Below, piece after piece: positions 53,978 to 62,920 of a stretch of DNA of 64,000 nucleotides. Position numbers and translations under genes: made by a program. The notes under the pieces were generated by a model. That model was given only the letters and a program-made list of their open reading frames with translations. It was not told the DNA's origin and made no database searches. Numbering within the stretch: position 1 is the first letter of the stretch; the number at the start of each line of letters is the position of its first letter. This stretch comes from Flagellimonas zhangzhouensis. GTDB lineage: Bacteria > Bacteroidota > Bacteroidia > Flavobacteriales > Flavobacteriaceae. The stretch is taken from the NCBI RefSeq assembly GCF_900102925.1, contig NZ_FNKI01000005.1, positions 62,001-126,000 on the forward strand, in the 5' to 3' direction.

Positions 53978-56242
53978 TTACCCCACCAAATCTGGTTTAT
54001 CTGAAATAAAGGGTTGGTTGTACATCCGTCTTCCCTCCGCTTTGTACAATGCATTGGCCAAGGCTCCCATTACAGGTGGAAATGGAGGCTCTCCCAATCC
54101 AGTTGGGTCTATTTCGTTCTGAACAAAATACACTTCAATATTTTTGGGTGCTTCACTATGACGAATTATACGGTATTTATCAAAATTGGTTTGTTGTGTT
54201 GCTCCATCCCTGAAGGTTAAGCCACCAAACATGGCATTACCTACTCCATCCACTATTCCACCTTCGCACATATTGGCCGCAGCATCTGGATTCACCACAA
54301 TACCACAATCCATGGCACAGACTGCGTTTTCAACTCGTGGTGTTCCGTCGGTTCCTTTTACCACATCCAAAACGTGGGCGGCATAGGTGTTATGACAGAA
54401 ATAAGCTGCAACCCCTCTAAATACTCCGGGTTTCTCCGCTCCCCAATCAGATTTATCACGCACTAGTTCCAATACCCCTGCCAATCTATCTGCTTCATAA
54501 TCGTTCTTTTCGCCTACAGGATTTTTCATGGCTCTATCCAATAATTCCAGTCGGAATTCAATAGGGTCTTTGCCTGCCAATTCTGCAACTTCATCCAAAA
54601 AGGCTTGCTCCACTCCTGCCATAAAATTAGACCTCGGAGCACGGAATGCCCCAATGGTAATGTTGGAGTTGTGCTCCCATTGTTCGGCCATGTAATTCTC
54701 TACGGCCCCAGCTGGAAAACGATCGGCAAAAACTGGAGTTTCAGGAATTCCACCTGCTTTTACGTGAAAGGCCACTAAATTATTGTTTTCGTCCAACGCG
54801 GCGCGATAGGTTGCTTGGTATGAGGGTCGATAAATTCCGAAAGTCATGTCATCTTCCCGAGTGTACACCAATTTTACGGGTGCATTCACTTTTTTGGAAA
54901 TAAGACCTGCTTCCACGGCATAGTGGGCATAGGCCCTCCTACCAAAACCACCTCCCATTCGGGTCATTTCAATATCCACTTTATCTGGGGTCAATCCCAA
55001 ACTTGCTGCAATTGCCCCTTCAATTAACATGGGGGCCTGTAATGGACCAGCCAATTTTGCCCCTTCTTCGGTTACGTGGGCAAAGAAATTCATAGGCTCC
55101 ATACAGTTGTGCGCCAAAAATGGACAGGTGTAGCTACGCTCGATTATTTTGGCAGCAGTTTTAAAGACTTCTTCTGGATCTCCATCCTTTCTGACTACCT
55201 GACCTGGTTGTGAAGCCAATTCTTCCATTTTTGCATAATGGGCATCTGAACTTTCCAATCCACTGGGTACTTTAATTTTGGCCTCCATTCCAAAACGATC
55301 GGCGGTGTACTCATAATCGGAAATTGGTTCCCATTGTACGTCCAACGATTTTTTGGCATTCATCACCTCCCATGTTGACTTTCCAACCACAACTACCAAC
55401 TCAGTAAAAGCATTGGTATCGAAAAAATTACGTTTGTAATCGTCGGCATAGGTGTTGATCTCAAATACATCAACAATACCAGGCATGGATTTGGCCTTTG
55501 TAGCATCGAATGATTTTAATTTGAGACCAAAGGCTGGTGGATGGGTTGCCATGGCCACCAAAGCACCTTCGTATTGGTAATCAATACCGAACATGGGCTT
55601 ACCCGTTACTATTTTCTTTCCTTCTACATTCTTTTTGGAATTGCTGATGATTTTAAATTCTTTCGGAGATTTTAAGGTGACTTCCTCGGGAACAGCAATT
55701 TCCATTGCTGCTGATGCCACTTCCCCATATCCCAAAGTATTTCCTGTAGCTTCATGGGTCAAAACCCCATCTGCGGTTGTAATTTCTGAAACAGGTACAC
55801 CCCATTGCTTGGCCGCAGCTTCTTTCAACATTTGTTTGGCCGATGCCCCTACGGTCCTCAATCCTTCCCATCGGGTTCTTATCCCTTGACTTCCTCCTGT
55901 AAATTGTCTACCATAAACTTCGGCATCATAGGGCGCAATCTCTACCAAAACATTGTCCCAAGCAATATCCAGTTCTTCAGCAACCATCATCGGCATAGAG
56001 GTCATAACTCCTTGTCCAAATTCAGGATTCGGACAATAAATGGTAGCCAAACCATTCTCGCCAATTTTTAAATAGGAGTTGATTTCGAACCACTCTTTGG
56101 GCATTTCCAAAACAGCTGCTTCTGTAACTTGTTTTGGTTTGCAAGAATTTAACCAACTAAACCCTAAAATAAGGCCACCACTGGCCAAACCAGAATTTCG
56201 GATAAATGCTCTACGTCCTATTGTATTGTGATGTTGTGACAT
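53978..56242 (-). CDS. Molybdopterin-binding subunit, xanthine dehydrogenase/IorB family, Tat-exported
   Basis: A 754-residue large subunit of a molybdenum hydroxylase. The N-terminus GRRAFIRNSGLASGGLILGF is a Tat signal, and LNSC could allow lipid attachment. The core has LTPDKVDIEMTRMGGGFGRR and GAFRAPRSNFMAGVEQAFLDEV, with the RMGGGFGRR and GAFRAP segments near the molybdenum cofactor. These place it with aldehyde oxidase/isoquinoline 1-oxidoreductase beta subunits, where water-derived oxygen is added to aromatic or aldehyde carbons. Partner 2Fe-2S subunit is 37 bp upstream. Neither an FAD subunit nor cytochrome is visible, so a periplasmic electron acceptor is expected. Confidence 0.92.
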   Translation of the reverse strand: MSQHHNTIGRRAFIRNSGLASGGLILGFSWLNSCKPKQVTEAAVLEMPKEWFEINSYLKIGENGLATIYCPNPEFGQGVMTSMPMMVAEELDIAWDNVLVEIAPYDAEVYGRQFTGGSQGIRTRWEGLRTVGASAKQMLKEAAAKQWGVPVSEITTADGVLTHEATGNTLGYGEVASAAMEIAVPEEVTLKSPKEFKIISNSKKNVEGKKIVTGKPMFGIDYQYEGALVAMATHPPAFGLKLKSFDATKAKSMPGIVDVFEINTYADDYKRNFFDTNAFTELVVVVGKSTWEVMNAKKSLDVQWEPISDYEYTADRFGMEAKIKVPSGLESSDAHYAKMEELASQPGQVVRKDGDPEEVFKTAAKIIERSYTCPFLAHNCMEPMNFFAHVTEEGAKLAGPLQAPMLIEGAIAASLGLTPDKVDIEMTRMGGGFGRRAYAHYAVEAGLISKKVNAPVKLVYTREDDMTFGIYRPSYQATYRAALDENNNLVAFHVKAGGIPETPVFADRFPAGAVENYMAEQWEHNSNITIGAFRAPRSNFMAGVEQAFLDEVAELAGKDPIEFRLELLDRAMKNPVGEKNDYEADRLAGVLELVRDKSDWGAEKPGVFRGVAAYFCHNTYAAHVLDVVKGTDGTPRVENAVCAMDCGIVVNPDAAANMCEGGIVDGVGNAMFGGLTFRDGATQQTNFDKYRIIRHSEAPKNIEVYFVQNEIDPTGLGEPPFPPVMGALANALYKAEGRRMYNQPFISDKPDLVG

Positions 56243-56279
56243 GTTCTTGGTAGTTTTTTAAGTTTAAGACCGATTCCAA

Positions 56280-56735
56280 TTAAGAATTAGCGGCAAGTTT
56301 TACAGCTTTTTTAATGCGTGTATAGGTTCCGCAGCGACATATGTTACCGTTCATGGCCATCTCAATTTCTTCGTCTGTTGGATTGGGATTTTTATCCAAC
56401 AAAGCTGCTGCGGTCATTATCTGGCCTGCTTGGCAATATCCACATTGTGGCACATCTACTTCCAACCACGCTTTTTGTACTGGATGGTCGCCTTCTTCGG
56501 ACAATCCTTCGATAGTGGTTATTTCCGAATTACCTACCATAGAAACCGTGAGCATGCATGATCTTGTAGCGGTTCCATCCAAATGAACTGTACATGCACC
56601 ACATTGCGCAATTCCGCATCCGTATTTTGTACCTACCAATTGTAGGTGGTCTCGTAAAACCCAGAGGATAGGAGTTGACGGATCTACATCCACTTGTTTA
56701 ACCTCTCCGTTGATGTTTAAATTGAAATTTGCCAT
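56280..56735 (-). CDS. 2Fe-2S subunit of molybdenum hydroxylase (IorA family)
   Basis: A 151-residue small subunit carrying two [2Fe-2S] clusters that move electrons from the molybdenum site. The plant-type cluster uses Cys40, Cys45, Cys48 and Cys60 ([16 protein letters not shown]). The second uses Cys98, Cys101, Cys133 and Cys135 (CGYCQAG and ICRCGTY). All eight are present. No signal peptide is seen, which is normal, since it is expected to be exported together with the Tat-tagged large subunit. The two genes form an operon. The 161 bp upstream has no clear copy of the 21-bp repeat. Confidence 0.95.
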   Translation of the reverse strand: MANFNLNINGEVKQVDVDPSTPILWVLRDHLQLVGTKYGCGIAQCGACTVHLDGTATRSCMLTVSMVGNSEITTIEGLSEEGDHPVQKAWLEVDVPQCGYCQAGQIMTAAALLDKNPNPTDEEIEMAMNGNICRCGTYTRIKKAVKLAANS

Positions 56736-56896
56736 AATGTTAGTTGTTGTTATAAACTTATCAATCTTGTTTCAAATGTTACTTACATTATTCAAACTGA
56801 TAAATTTAGAGTGTTAAAAAGATACCACTTATTTTTGATTTTCAACATGTTGTACCTATCTAATGCTTTATTTAAATTATTTTACTTTCTCTTTCA

Positions 56897-59095
56897 TTAC
56901 AAATTTAACCAATAGGTAAGCTTAAGGTTAATGGACCTAAAACGCGGTGCAAAGGTTTCTGTAAAATAGTTGTCGTTATACACCAAATACAGGTCGGACA
57001 ATTGCGCAAAACGCCATTGCAACCTAGAATTGATTCCCAAATTGTCTCTTTGATTGGAATATTGTACCAAGGTGGACCAAAACAGTTTTTTACTGAAGGT
57101 TACATCAACCCTGGGTGTGACCAACCAAAAGTCAGCACTTTCGTAAGGTTCTGGCAATGTAATTTTATCGTAATTGACCCCAAGGGTAAACTGTGCCCAT
57201 GGTTGAACCCGATAAGCCACTTGTCCGCCTAAGGAAAATATATCGCCATTAAAAAATCCCCCTACTCTTCCTTCAACTTGATAAGTAAACAAGTTGGCGT
57301 TGTTTGAACGATAATTGTATTCGACTTGATCAAAATAATAACCTTGCTCTCCTGGCAAAGGGTTACCATCGGTTGTCCTTGTTGGGTCGAAAGGATCAAG
57401 GAGATAAATATAATTATTGGTGTACCTTACCTCTGCTGTGGCTTGATTTCTAAAAGCTGTTTCCCATGAAAAACGATACCTATGGTCTGTTTTTTTATAA
57501 TCCAACGAAGGGCGCCAATAATTTATGGTTAGTACTCGTACCGAATGCGTATTGAAAATTCCTGTATTTGGATAAAAATTATGTTGAATACCACTTCCCC
57601 ATTTAACAATATCACTTCTTGGAACAAAACCAAGGTCCGCCCTAAAATCCTCATTAACATAGACTAAATCTTGGGTAATTTCCCATCGACGGGGATTATA
57701 GGTCAAAGTAGCTTGAGATGAAAAATTACCTTCGTTATCGTTAGGTTGAAAAGATTTATGCAGATAAAATCGTCCTCTCCAAATGTTATCGGATGAAGCT
57801 AAATTATAATCCGCACCGATCACCCGATTGTATTCGTCAGATGGATCTATAAATTCCTTTTCTCCCATCGCTTGACGGTTTACCCAAAACACTCCAATAT
57901 TAGATCGACTTCCAATTTTGCGTTGCAAAGCAAGCATCATATTGTTATTGGATGCAATTCCATTTTCTTGGTCTTCCGCTGTTTGAATGTTCAATACCCC
58001 AAGTCGCCAGTCTTTGTTCAATTTACCGCTCAACCGAACACCTCCGATAATATCGTTTTGAACAAGATTACCTGCTGTATCCCGTGCTAAGCCAATTCTT
58101 CTTGAGAAAAAGGGTTTTGCTTCATTAAAGGTGTTTCCAAAGTTTTCAAACAAATCGCTGTTGTCTATAAAAAACTGACGCTTTTCAGGCAAACGAAGCT
58201 CAAATCGGGTAAGGTTGGTGAAAATATCATCTACTTCCACATTGGAAAAGTCGGGATTCAGAGTAATATCCAAGTTCATTCCATTTCCAATGGCAACTTT
58301 AGCGTCGCCCCCAACTTTAAATTTGGTGGTGGACTCATCAGTTTCAAAATCATGATCCGTGAGTGCATTTACATATGGAATTAGTGTAAACGGAGTCCGA
58401 GACCTACCCAAAGGTTTTTCAAAATGCAATTCACCCATGTAGGCCAAACTGGACAATCGCTGCTGTTGCGGTACCCTAACCCATGTGGATTGCTCATTGG
58501 ATTGATTGTTCCAGCGAAAACCTCTAAAGCGCCATTTGGTACTACCTTCCACATATTTTATGGAGGTAAACGGAATGGCCATTTCAATTACAAAATGATC
58601 ATCAAATCTTTTGGCTTCGGCTTTCCATTTTACATCCCAAGTATTATTAAAATCGGCCCCATCCGATACCAAACCTTCACGACGTACCCCATAAGGTGTA
58701 ACCCCAAAAAAGTAGGCTGTGGTTCCATCGCTGAAGGTGTCAAAAAGTAAGGTGATATTATCATTGGTTCGAGCACCAAAATCTCTTTTTAAGGAAGAAA
58801 CCACATAATTTCCATTATCAGCTTCCGCGCGAATACCAATATAAAGAGTGGTTTCGGTGTAGAGTATTTTAAACGCTGTTTGGTAGTCGGCCAATTTAGA
58901 ATCGGTTGGAAAAAACTGCATAAAATCTCCTGCATTTTCAGCCAGTTCCCATTCAGGTTCATCTAAAACGCCATCCAATTTAATTTCGCTGTCGATAAAT
59001 TTTGCGGTAATCTTTTTTGGGTTATCCTGACCCCAAACATGGCCCACAAAAATGAAAAGTAAGATTGTAAAGACACTCTTGAAGTAGTTCTTCAT
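56897..59095 (-). CDS. DUF5916 outer-membrane protein with CBM9-like N-terminal domain
   Basis: A 732-residue exported protein. The signal peptide ends HVWGQ (about residue 22). Residues about 30-210 form a CBM9/DOMON-like carbohydrate-binding domain: DSEIKLDGVLDEPEWELAEN, TETTLYIGIRAEADNG and RVPQQQRLSSLAYMGEL. The remaining 500 residues match DUF5916, a predicted outer-membrane barrel ending FRSINLKLTYWLNL. The function is unknown; relatives are often near TonB systems. Upstream, a TATTTTTG box (complement of 59132-59139) and two CCNNNNTTAC repeats 21 bp apart copy the promoter layout of the barrel gene at 52102. Confidence 0.88.
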   Translation of the reverse strand: MKNYFKSVFTILLFIFVGHVWGQDNPKKITAKFIDSEIKLDGVLDEPEWELAENAGDFMQFFPTDSKLADYQTAFKILYTETTLYIGIRAEADNGNYVVSSLKRDFGARTNDNITLLFDTFSDGTTAYFFGVTPYGVRREGLVSDGADFNNTWDVKWKAEAKRFDDHFVIEMAIPFTSIKYVEGSTKWRFRGFRWNNQSNEQSTWVRVPQQQRLSSLAYMGELHFEKPLGRSRTPFTLIPYVNALTDHDFETDESTTKFKVGGDAKVAIGNGMNLDITLNPDFSNVEVDDIFTNLTRFELRLPEKRQFFIDNSDLFENFGNTFNEAKPFFSRRIGLARDTAGNLVQNDIIGGVRLSGKLNKDWRLGVLNIQTAEDQENGIASNNNMMLALQRKIGSRSNIGVFWVNRQAMGEKEFIDPSDEYNRVIGADYNLASSDNIWRGRFYLHKSFQPNDNEGNFSSQATLTYNPRRWEITQDLVYVNEDFRADLGFVPRSDIVKWGSGIQHNFYPNTGIFNTHSVRVLTINYWRPSLDYKKTDHRYRFSWETAFRNQATAEVRYTNNYIYLLDPFDPTRTTDGNPLPGEQGYYFDQVEYNYRSNNANLFTYQVEGRVGGFFNGDIFSLGGQVAYRVQPWAQFTLGVNYDKITLPEPYESADFWLVTPRVDVTFSKKLFWSTLVQYSNQRDNLGINSRLQWRFAQLSDLYLVYNDNYFTETFAPRFRSINLKLTYWLNL

Positions 59096-59131
59096 TAACT
59101 CTTTTTTGATTGTTTAGTTTGATGTGCTTAG

Positions 59132-59195
59132 CAAAAATAACAGTAGTCAACCCCAACCGTAATACCTAAATTACTGATGTTTGTACCAATTTTAC
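59132..59195 (-). promoter_or_regulatory. DUF5916 promoter with AraC-type 21-bp repeats
   Basis: CCTAAATTAC (59165-59174) and CCAATTTTAC (59186-59195) are 21 bp apart and share the ACAGGT extension with the central repeat at 52994-53003. TATTTTTG (complement of 59132-59139) is the -7 box, with 25 nt between it and the near repeat. The matching gap at the barrel promoter is 24 nt. Confidence 0.6.
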
Positions 59196-59533
59196 AGGTT
59201 AACTCCCATTGATTTTTCTGATTTCCAATACTTTATATTTACCTTAACATTTAGGGCGTTAAAAAAGTATTCTTATCACCGAGAATATATCAGATTATTT
59301 GTTTTTAAAAAAATATAATATGTTACATCCTTGAAGTTTACTTTAAAACCACCATGACTTTAATGGGTCAAGTAGAAGTCTAAAAAAATTAGAGTTAGCC
59401 ATGGTTGTTCATTTGGAAGGCAAAGTGGACCACTCCTCCATAGGGTTATCATTTTTAAAATGGAAATGGAGGGCAATAAATGTAACAATCGGGTTCTTAC
59501 ATAATCTTTAGAGAAATACAACCTAAAAGAATT
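59196..59533. other. Non-coding gap
   Basis: This 338-bp stretch holds no convincing gene. A 36-codon plus-strand frame at 59401 shows no family features. CCTCCAT (59435-59441) and ATGGAGG (59466-59472) form an inverted repeat without a T-run, so it is not a terminator. A promoter for the next gene should be near its right end, but none could be fixed. Confidence 0.4.
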
Positions 59534-60451
59534 ATGAAACTAGATAAAAACCTTTTAACCCTGCTTTGTTTAATCTTTCCGTTTTTGGTTTCTGCTCAGA
59601 TTGAATCAATATTTAATGGTGTTGAATTGAACCAATCATTTCAAATGGTAAGTGAAAAGTTATCCGATATTGCAAAAAGTACAAATATCATTTCAATTGA
59701 TCAACCAAATTTTCCTCTGGCCAATATAAAGGAAGAGCATTTGGTGTGTTCTCAAGTAGTTACAGCCAATGGTACAATAAATAAGGTGGTGTTCACTTTT
59801 GCTGATGATAAACTAAAATATATTGAGGCAAGAGGAAACGCAATTCAGGTTTTAACACATAAGCTGAGTGATACAGCAAGAACTTATCTGAATTATGATG
59901 TTTATGTTGCAGAAAAATTATTCTTGAAAAAAGAAGAAGACGCTGGTTGGATATTGACTGAGGAAGCAATGCATAACAATATGTTCACTTGGCAAAATCC
60001 CTATCTGATTTCAGAAATTGATGAGGAAATACATCCTAAATTTTCTGAGGAAATTCCAAATTTTATTAAAATGGGCGCGTCACTCGATGAATTAAAACCC
60101 ATTTTAGAAGCTAATAGTGATTTTACAAGTAGTGAAGTGTTGGATGGAACGGATCCAAATGCTCAGTTACAAATAAATTGTTTTGGTGTTGAATACTTTG
60201 GGTTTCCTAGAAAAATTGAAGCTCGTTTTGGAAATAATATTTTGAACGTAGTATGGATATTAACTGGCAAAGGTGAAGAAGACAGAATTAGAAAAGCCTT
60301 GATAGCAGAGTTTGGGAACCCCATTTTTGTTACTGATGAATGGGAAATTTTTAATGATTGGCAAGTTGGTTTAAGAAAAGATAAACCTGAAATATTGCTT
60401 ATGGAAAAGAATATTGGGTTAGGGTACAAAACCAGTTATTTTAAGCAATAG
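59534..60451 (+). CDS. Exported protein of unknown function
   Basis: A 305-residue protein that I do not recognise. The N-terminus MKLDKNLLTLLCLIFPFLVS ending AQ is a clear signal peptide (about residue 22). Two sections look like repeats of one fold: the N-terminal IFNGVELNQSFQMVSEKLSDI and later IKMGASLDELKPILEANSDF, each followed by short beta-rich segments, which suggests a duplicated envelope domain. It stands alone on the plus strand with its own promoter expected upstream. No motif pointing to catalysis was found. Confidence 0.7.
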   Translation: MKLDKNLLTLLCLIFPFLVSAQIESIFNGVELNQSFQMVSEKLSDIAKSTNIISIDQPNFPLANIKEEHLVCSQVVTANGTINKVVFTFADDKLKYIEARGNAIQVLTHKLSDTARTYLNYDVYVAEKLFLKKEEDAGWILTEEAMHNNMFTWQNPYLISEIDEEIHPKFSEEIPNFIKMGASLDELKPILEANSDFTSSEVLDGTDPNAQLQINCFGVEYFGFPRKIEARFGNNILNVVWILTGKGEEDRIRKALIAEFGNPIFVTDEWEIFNDWQVGLRKDKPEILLMEKNIGLGYKTSYFKQ

Positions 60452-60576
60452 ATTCTATAGGTTAATTAAAAAGTTCAATTGAAGTTAGCCGAATTGAATC
60501 CCAATATATTTATGTTTCAGAAGTATCGTAAATAATAAAGCTATTCTAAGGTTCTAGTTTGAATCGTTTTATTAAA

Positions 60577-61041
60577 CTATTGCTGAGGATTAAATTGTTT
60601 GATAACCTTTCTGTTAAATGGATTCTCTATCGGCCATATCTCAATTCTATGAAAATCACCCCCTTCATCTTCATCTTGAATATTCAGGTTTGAAGAATAC
60701 AACCTCACACAATAATCACCATTGTTCACACTTACTTCATATATCACATTCAAATCTGGACAATCAAGTATTTGTATTTTTTCTGAATTTACCTTCAGAC
60801 AACCATCTACAATGTGATCAAAATTATTAGTGTCATCAAGTGCTTGTGGTGAATTGAAAAATTGAAAACTTCCTTTTATAGGACCATATGACGCAGTTGA
60901 AATCCCTATTATTTCATCACTTACGGGCATTCTCTCTAAAAATGCCCTATCAGTCCAAAGATCACCATTATCAGGACTAAAATGATTCTCGTCAACTATA
61001 TAAAATTGATGATGTGATGTATAGAAGTCTAATTTCTTCAT
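60577..61041 (-). CDS. Unknown cytosolic protein, immunity/ComJ-like in style
   Basis: A 154-residue protein without a signal peptide. The opening HHQFYIVDENHF with DLWTDRAFLERMP, the centre SYGPIKGSFQFFNS and the end GGDFHRIEIWPIENPF give a compact beta-rich pattern that loosely recalls ComJ and immunity-type small domains (HQF followed by WTD). That resemblance is weak and was not tested. It lies next to a lipoprotein of unknown function on the same strand (38 bp gap), near the tRNA-Arg scar, in an AT-rich accessory-looking stretch. Confidence 0.6.
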   Translation of the reverse strand: MKKLDFYTSHHQFYIVDENHFSPDNGDLWTDRAFLERMPVSDEIIGISTASYGPIKGSFQFFNSPQALDDTNNFDHIVDGCLKVNSEKIQILDCPDLNVIYEVSVNNGDYCVRLYSSNLNIQDEDEGGDFHRIEIWPIENPFNRKVIKQFNPQQ

Positions 61042-61079
61042 TCTTTATTTGAACTTTTGGATTGATTGATATTAAAGGA

Positions 61080-61652
61080 TTAAATCCCACGATTGTATTC
61101 ATTATAAGTTTGACCAAAAAAGTCTAGATAGTATTCGTCCATTTCTTTAGGATACAATTCAAACATGATTCGATTATAACGTTGAATATTGAATCCTCTA
61201 TTAAAAAGTCCCGTGGTTCTCAAAACAATCGTGTCCTTTTGTTTAGGATGCGTAATTATGAAAAATGGGCTACTTGTTGTTTTAATGTAATTTGCATCAA
61301 ATTCATTAATCATTTTTTCCAAGTCTAATGTATCGTTTTTCAATTCGTATGGTACTTTTGGAAAGAAGATTGTAGTGTCGTTATAGATTCTTTTCTCCTT
61401 TACTTGAATATAAATTTGACTTTCATTCTTCGTTATCACAATTTCGTCAAACTCCATCCAGCCACACATTGATAGATTGACGGTTAATTTTAGGGTATCG
61501 CTATTTTCCATTTTTGAAGTGAAGTTTTTGTAATCTCTTCCAATAATGAAGTCAGAAGCTAGAGGGGCAATAGGATTTAACCCATTTTTTTCTACACAAC
61601 CAAAAATGAATAGAATACTTGAAATGAATATTAAGGATTTTAGCTTGCTCAT
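61080..61652 (-). CDS. Lipoprotein of unknown function
   Basis: A 190-residue protein with lipoprotein signal FIFGC (Cys19). No family is recognised. The mature part is beta-rich and Thr/Asp-rich, with LKLTVNLSMCGWMEFDEIVI and KQKDTIVLRTTGLFNRGFNI as the most regular segments. It could be a small envelope barrel or sandwich. It is followed by the cytosolic unknown protein at 60577 on the same strand, so the pair may be a unit, such as an envelope protein with a cytosolic partner. Confidence 0.65.
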   Translation of the reverse strand: MSKLKSLIFISSILFIFGCVEKNGLNPIAPLASDFIIGRDYKNFTSKMENSDTLKLTVNLSMCGWMEFDEIVITKNESQIYIQVKEKRIYNDTTIFFPKVPYELKNDTLDLEKMINEFDANYIKTTSSPFFIITHPKQKDTIVLRTTGLFNRGFNIQRYNRIMFELYPKEMDEYYLDFFGQTYNEYNRGI

Positions 61653-61816
61653 ATTTTTGTTAACGTTTCATATGATTATAAGTAATCGAATAAATTGCTA
61701 TTCTAAAATATGGCTTGCATGAATTTATTGAAATTGAAAATGAGTGAAACTACAATTTGAATGAGTAACTACAATCATTAATTTGAACCCTTGACAAAGT
61801 CAACTGTTCATTTTAA

Positions 61817-62575
61817 TTAATTAATCTGAGATTCAATCGTTTTAATTATATCTACTATTTTGAATCTTAAGGGCAAATAAAAAGACTGCTTTAAATTTTC
61901 TGATGCCACAATGAACAAATAGAGTTGGCTTTCAAATTCTTCATTTTCAAGGAATTTAAAGTCATTATTTTTAAAACGACTTGGTTTGGCATTTAGTAAA
62001 GGGTCGTTGATGATATTGAGGTGCCTTCTGAAATTCCCCTCCTTTAAAAAGAATTCATGCCCCAAATCTCTTCTTTCCACAACATAGTCTTCCTGTCTTT
62101 TCACGCTTGCCAGCGTAGATTGCCAATCCGATAAGGCATTACGCAATTTTGCATCCGACAATACAGAAAGTTTACCTGAATTAATGACTTCCATCACTGT
62201 GCCTTGTGAGGGTGTAAATCTGGGTTCAATTTTAAAGATGCCCACCATTAGTTCGGAGAGTTCCTTTTCATTGAAATCTGAAAGTGATGGTCCTGTATAT
62301 TTACCTAAACTAACACTGTTCTTTATATTGGAATCGTTGAAATTTATAACCCGATCCAAGTTGGTCAAATTGGTTTCAAATTCGGTAAGCAATGCCTTGA
62401 GCAGCTGTTGTTCAAGTAGATTGTTCTTACGGTTTTCGTTCCAATTATTGATCTGAAGGGCTATCAAAATCCCGATTACAACAAGAATTATCTCTCCAAT
62501 AGCATATTTCAAATACTTTCCAGTTTTGCCTTCTGAAAGTAAGTTTTGGCGGATTTTCCTGAAGAACTTGATCAT
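61817..62575 (-). CDS. DUF6090 family membrane protein
   Basis: A 252-residue protein common in Flavobacteriia. The N-terminus MIKFFRKIRQNLLSEGKTGK, then YLKYAIGEIILVVIGILIAL and QINNWNENRK, is the hallmark of DUF6090: a basic start, one transmembrane helix and a polar helix. The remaining part, helical and charged (LLEQQLLKALLTEFETNLTN), would lie outside the membrane. The function is unknown; members often appear in multiple copies. It is the last complete gene before the tRNA scar. Confidence 0.85.
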   Translation of the reverse strand: MIKFFRKIRQNLLSEGKTGKYLKYAIGEIILVVIGILIALQINNWNENRKNNLLEQQLLKALLTEFETNLTNLDRVINFNDSNIKNSVSLGKYTGPSLSDFNEKELSELMVGIFKIEPRFTPSQGTVMEVINSGKLSVLSDAKLRNALSDWQSTLASVKRQEDYVVERRDLGHEFFLKEGNFRRHLNIINDPLLNAKPSRFKNNDFKFLENEEFESQLYLFIVASENLKQSFYLPLRFKIVDIIKTIESQIN

Positions 62576-62733
62576 TGGAGGTTGGTTTCTCTAAAGATAT
62601 GATTTATATGCAATTGGATTGAAATATAGAAAAGATATGTTCAGATGATATACAATCGAATTACCCCCTCTTAAAGTTTGTATTGAGTAAGGTTTCTACT
62701 GAGCGGAAATGTTACTGGTGAAGTACATCAAAT

Positions 62734-62764
62734 AAAAAAAGCCCCTTTTAAAGGGGCTTTTTTT
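62734..62764. terminator. Terminator next to the tRNA-Arg fragment
   Basis: AAAAAAAGCCCC pairs with GGGGCTTTTTTT around a TTTTAAA centre; the core is GCCCCTTTTAAAGGGGC. It lies 5 bp beyond the 3' end of the tRNA fragment, the usual place for a tRNA terminator on the minus strand, and is nearly the same as the one at 16338. Confidence 0.88.
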
Positions 62765-62769
62765 ATTTG

Positions 62770-62815
62770 TGATCGCGGAAGGATTCGAACCTTCGACCGT
62801 CTGCTTAGAAGGCAG
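62770..62815 (-). tRNA. tRNA-Arg(TCT) 3' half, probable attachment-site remnant
   Basis: Read on the minus strand, this gives CTGCCTTCTAAGCAG (right part of the anticodon arm with anticodon TCT), then the variable loop, the T arm GAAGGTTCGAATCCTTC and the acceptor end CCGCGATC plus A. The 5' half (acceptor strand, D arm) is missing; the upstream sequence is unrelated and AT-rich. The fragment is the usual 3' part that tRNA-targeting integrases duplicate. It cannot be a working tRNA. Confidence 0.85.
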
Positions 62816-62874
62816 TATTCTTTTTATTACAAGTATTTGAATATCATTTATTTTACATGATTTTTATTAATAAC

Positions 62875-62892
62875 AAGTCGGGAATAAGTCGG
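62875..62892 (+). repeat. AAGTCGG direct repeats beside the tRNA scar
   Basis: AAGTCGG occurs at 62875-62881 and 62886-62892, 11 bp apart (one helical turn), each followed by a short AAT-like stretch. Such direct repeats near a tRNA fragment can be arm-type integrase sites. With only two copies this is suggestive. Confidence 0.35.
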
Positions 62893-62920
62893 AAATTATA
62901 TAGTAATTAAAATACCTAAT

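Noticed and set aside
56736-56896. AraC-type 21-bp repeats before the molybdenum hydroxylase operon
   Set aside because: CCACTTATTT and CCTATCTAAT occur, but not at 21-bp spacing, and the nearest -7-like box (complement of 56773-56781) has one base too many. The operon cannot be added to the regulon from sequence alone.
59401-59511. Small gene of 36 codons before the unknown exported protein
   Set aside because: There is no family feature or coding pattern, and an inverted repeat lies inside it. Chance is more likely.
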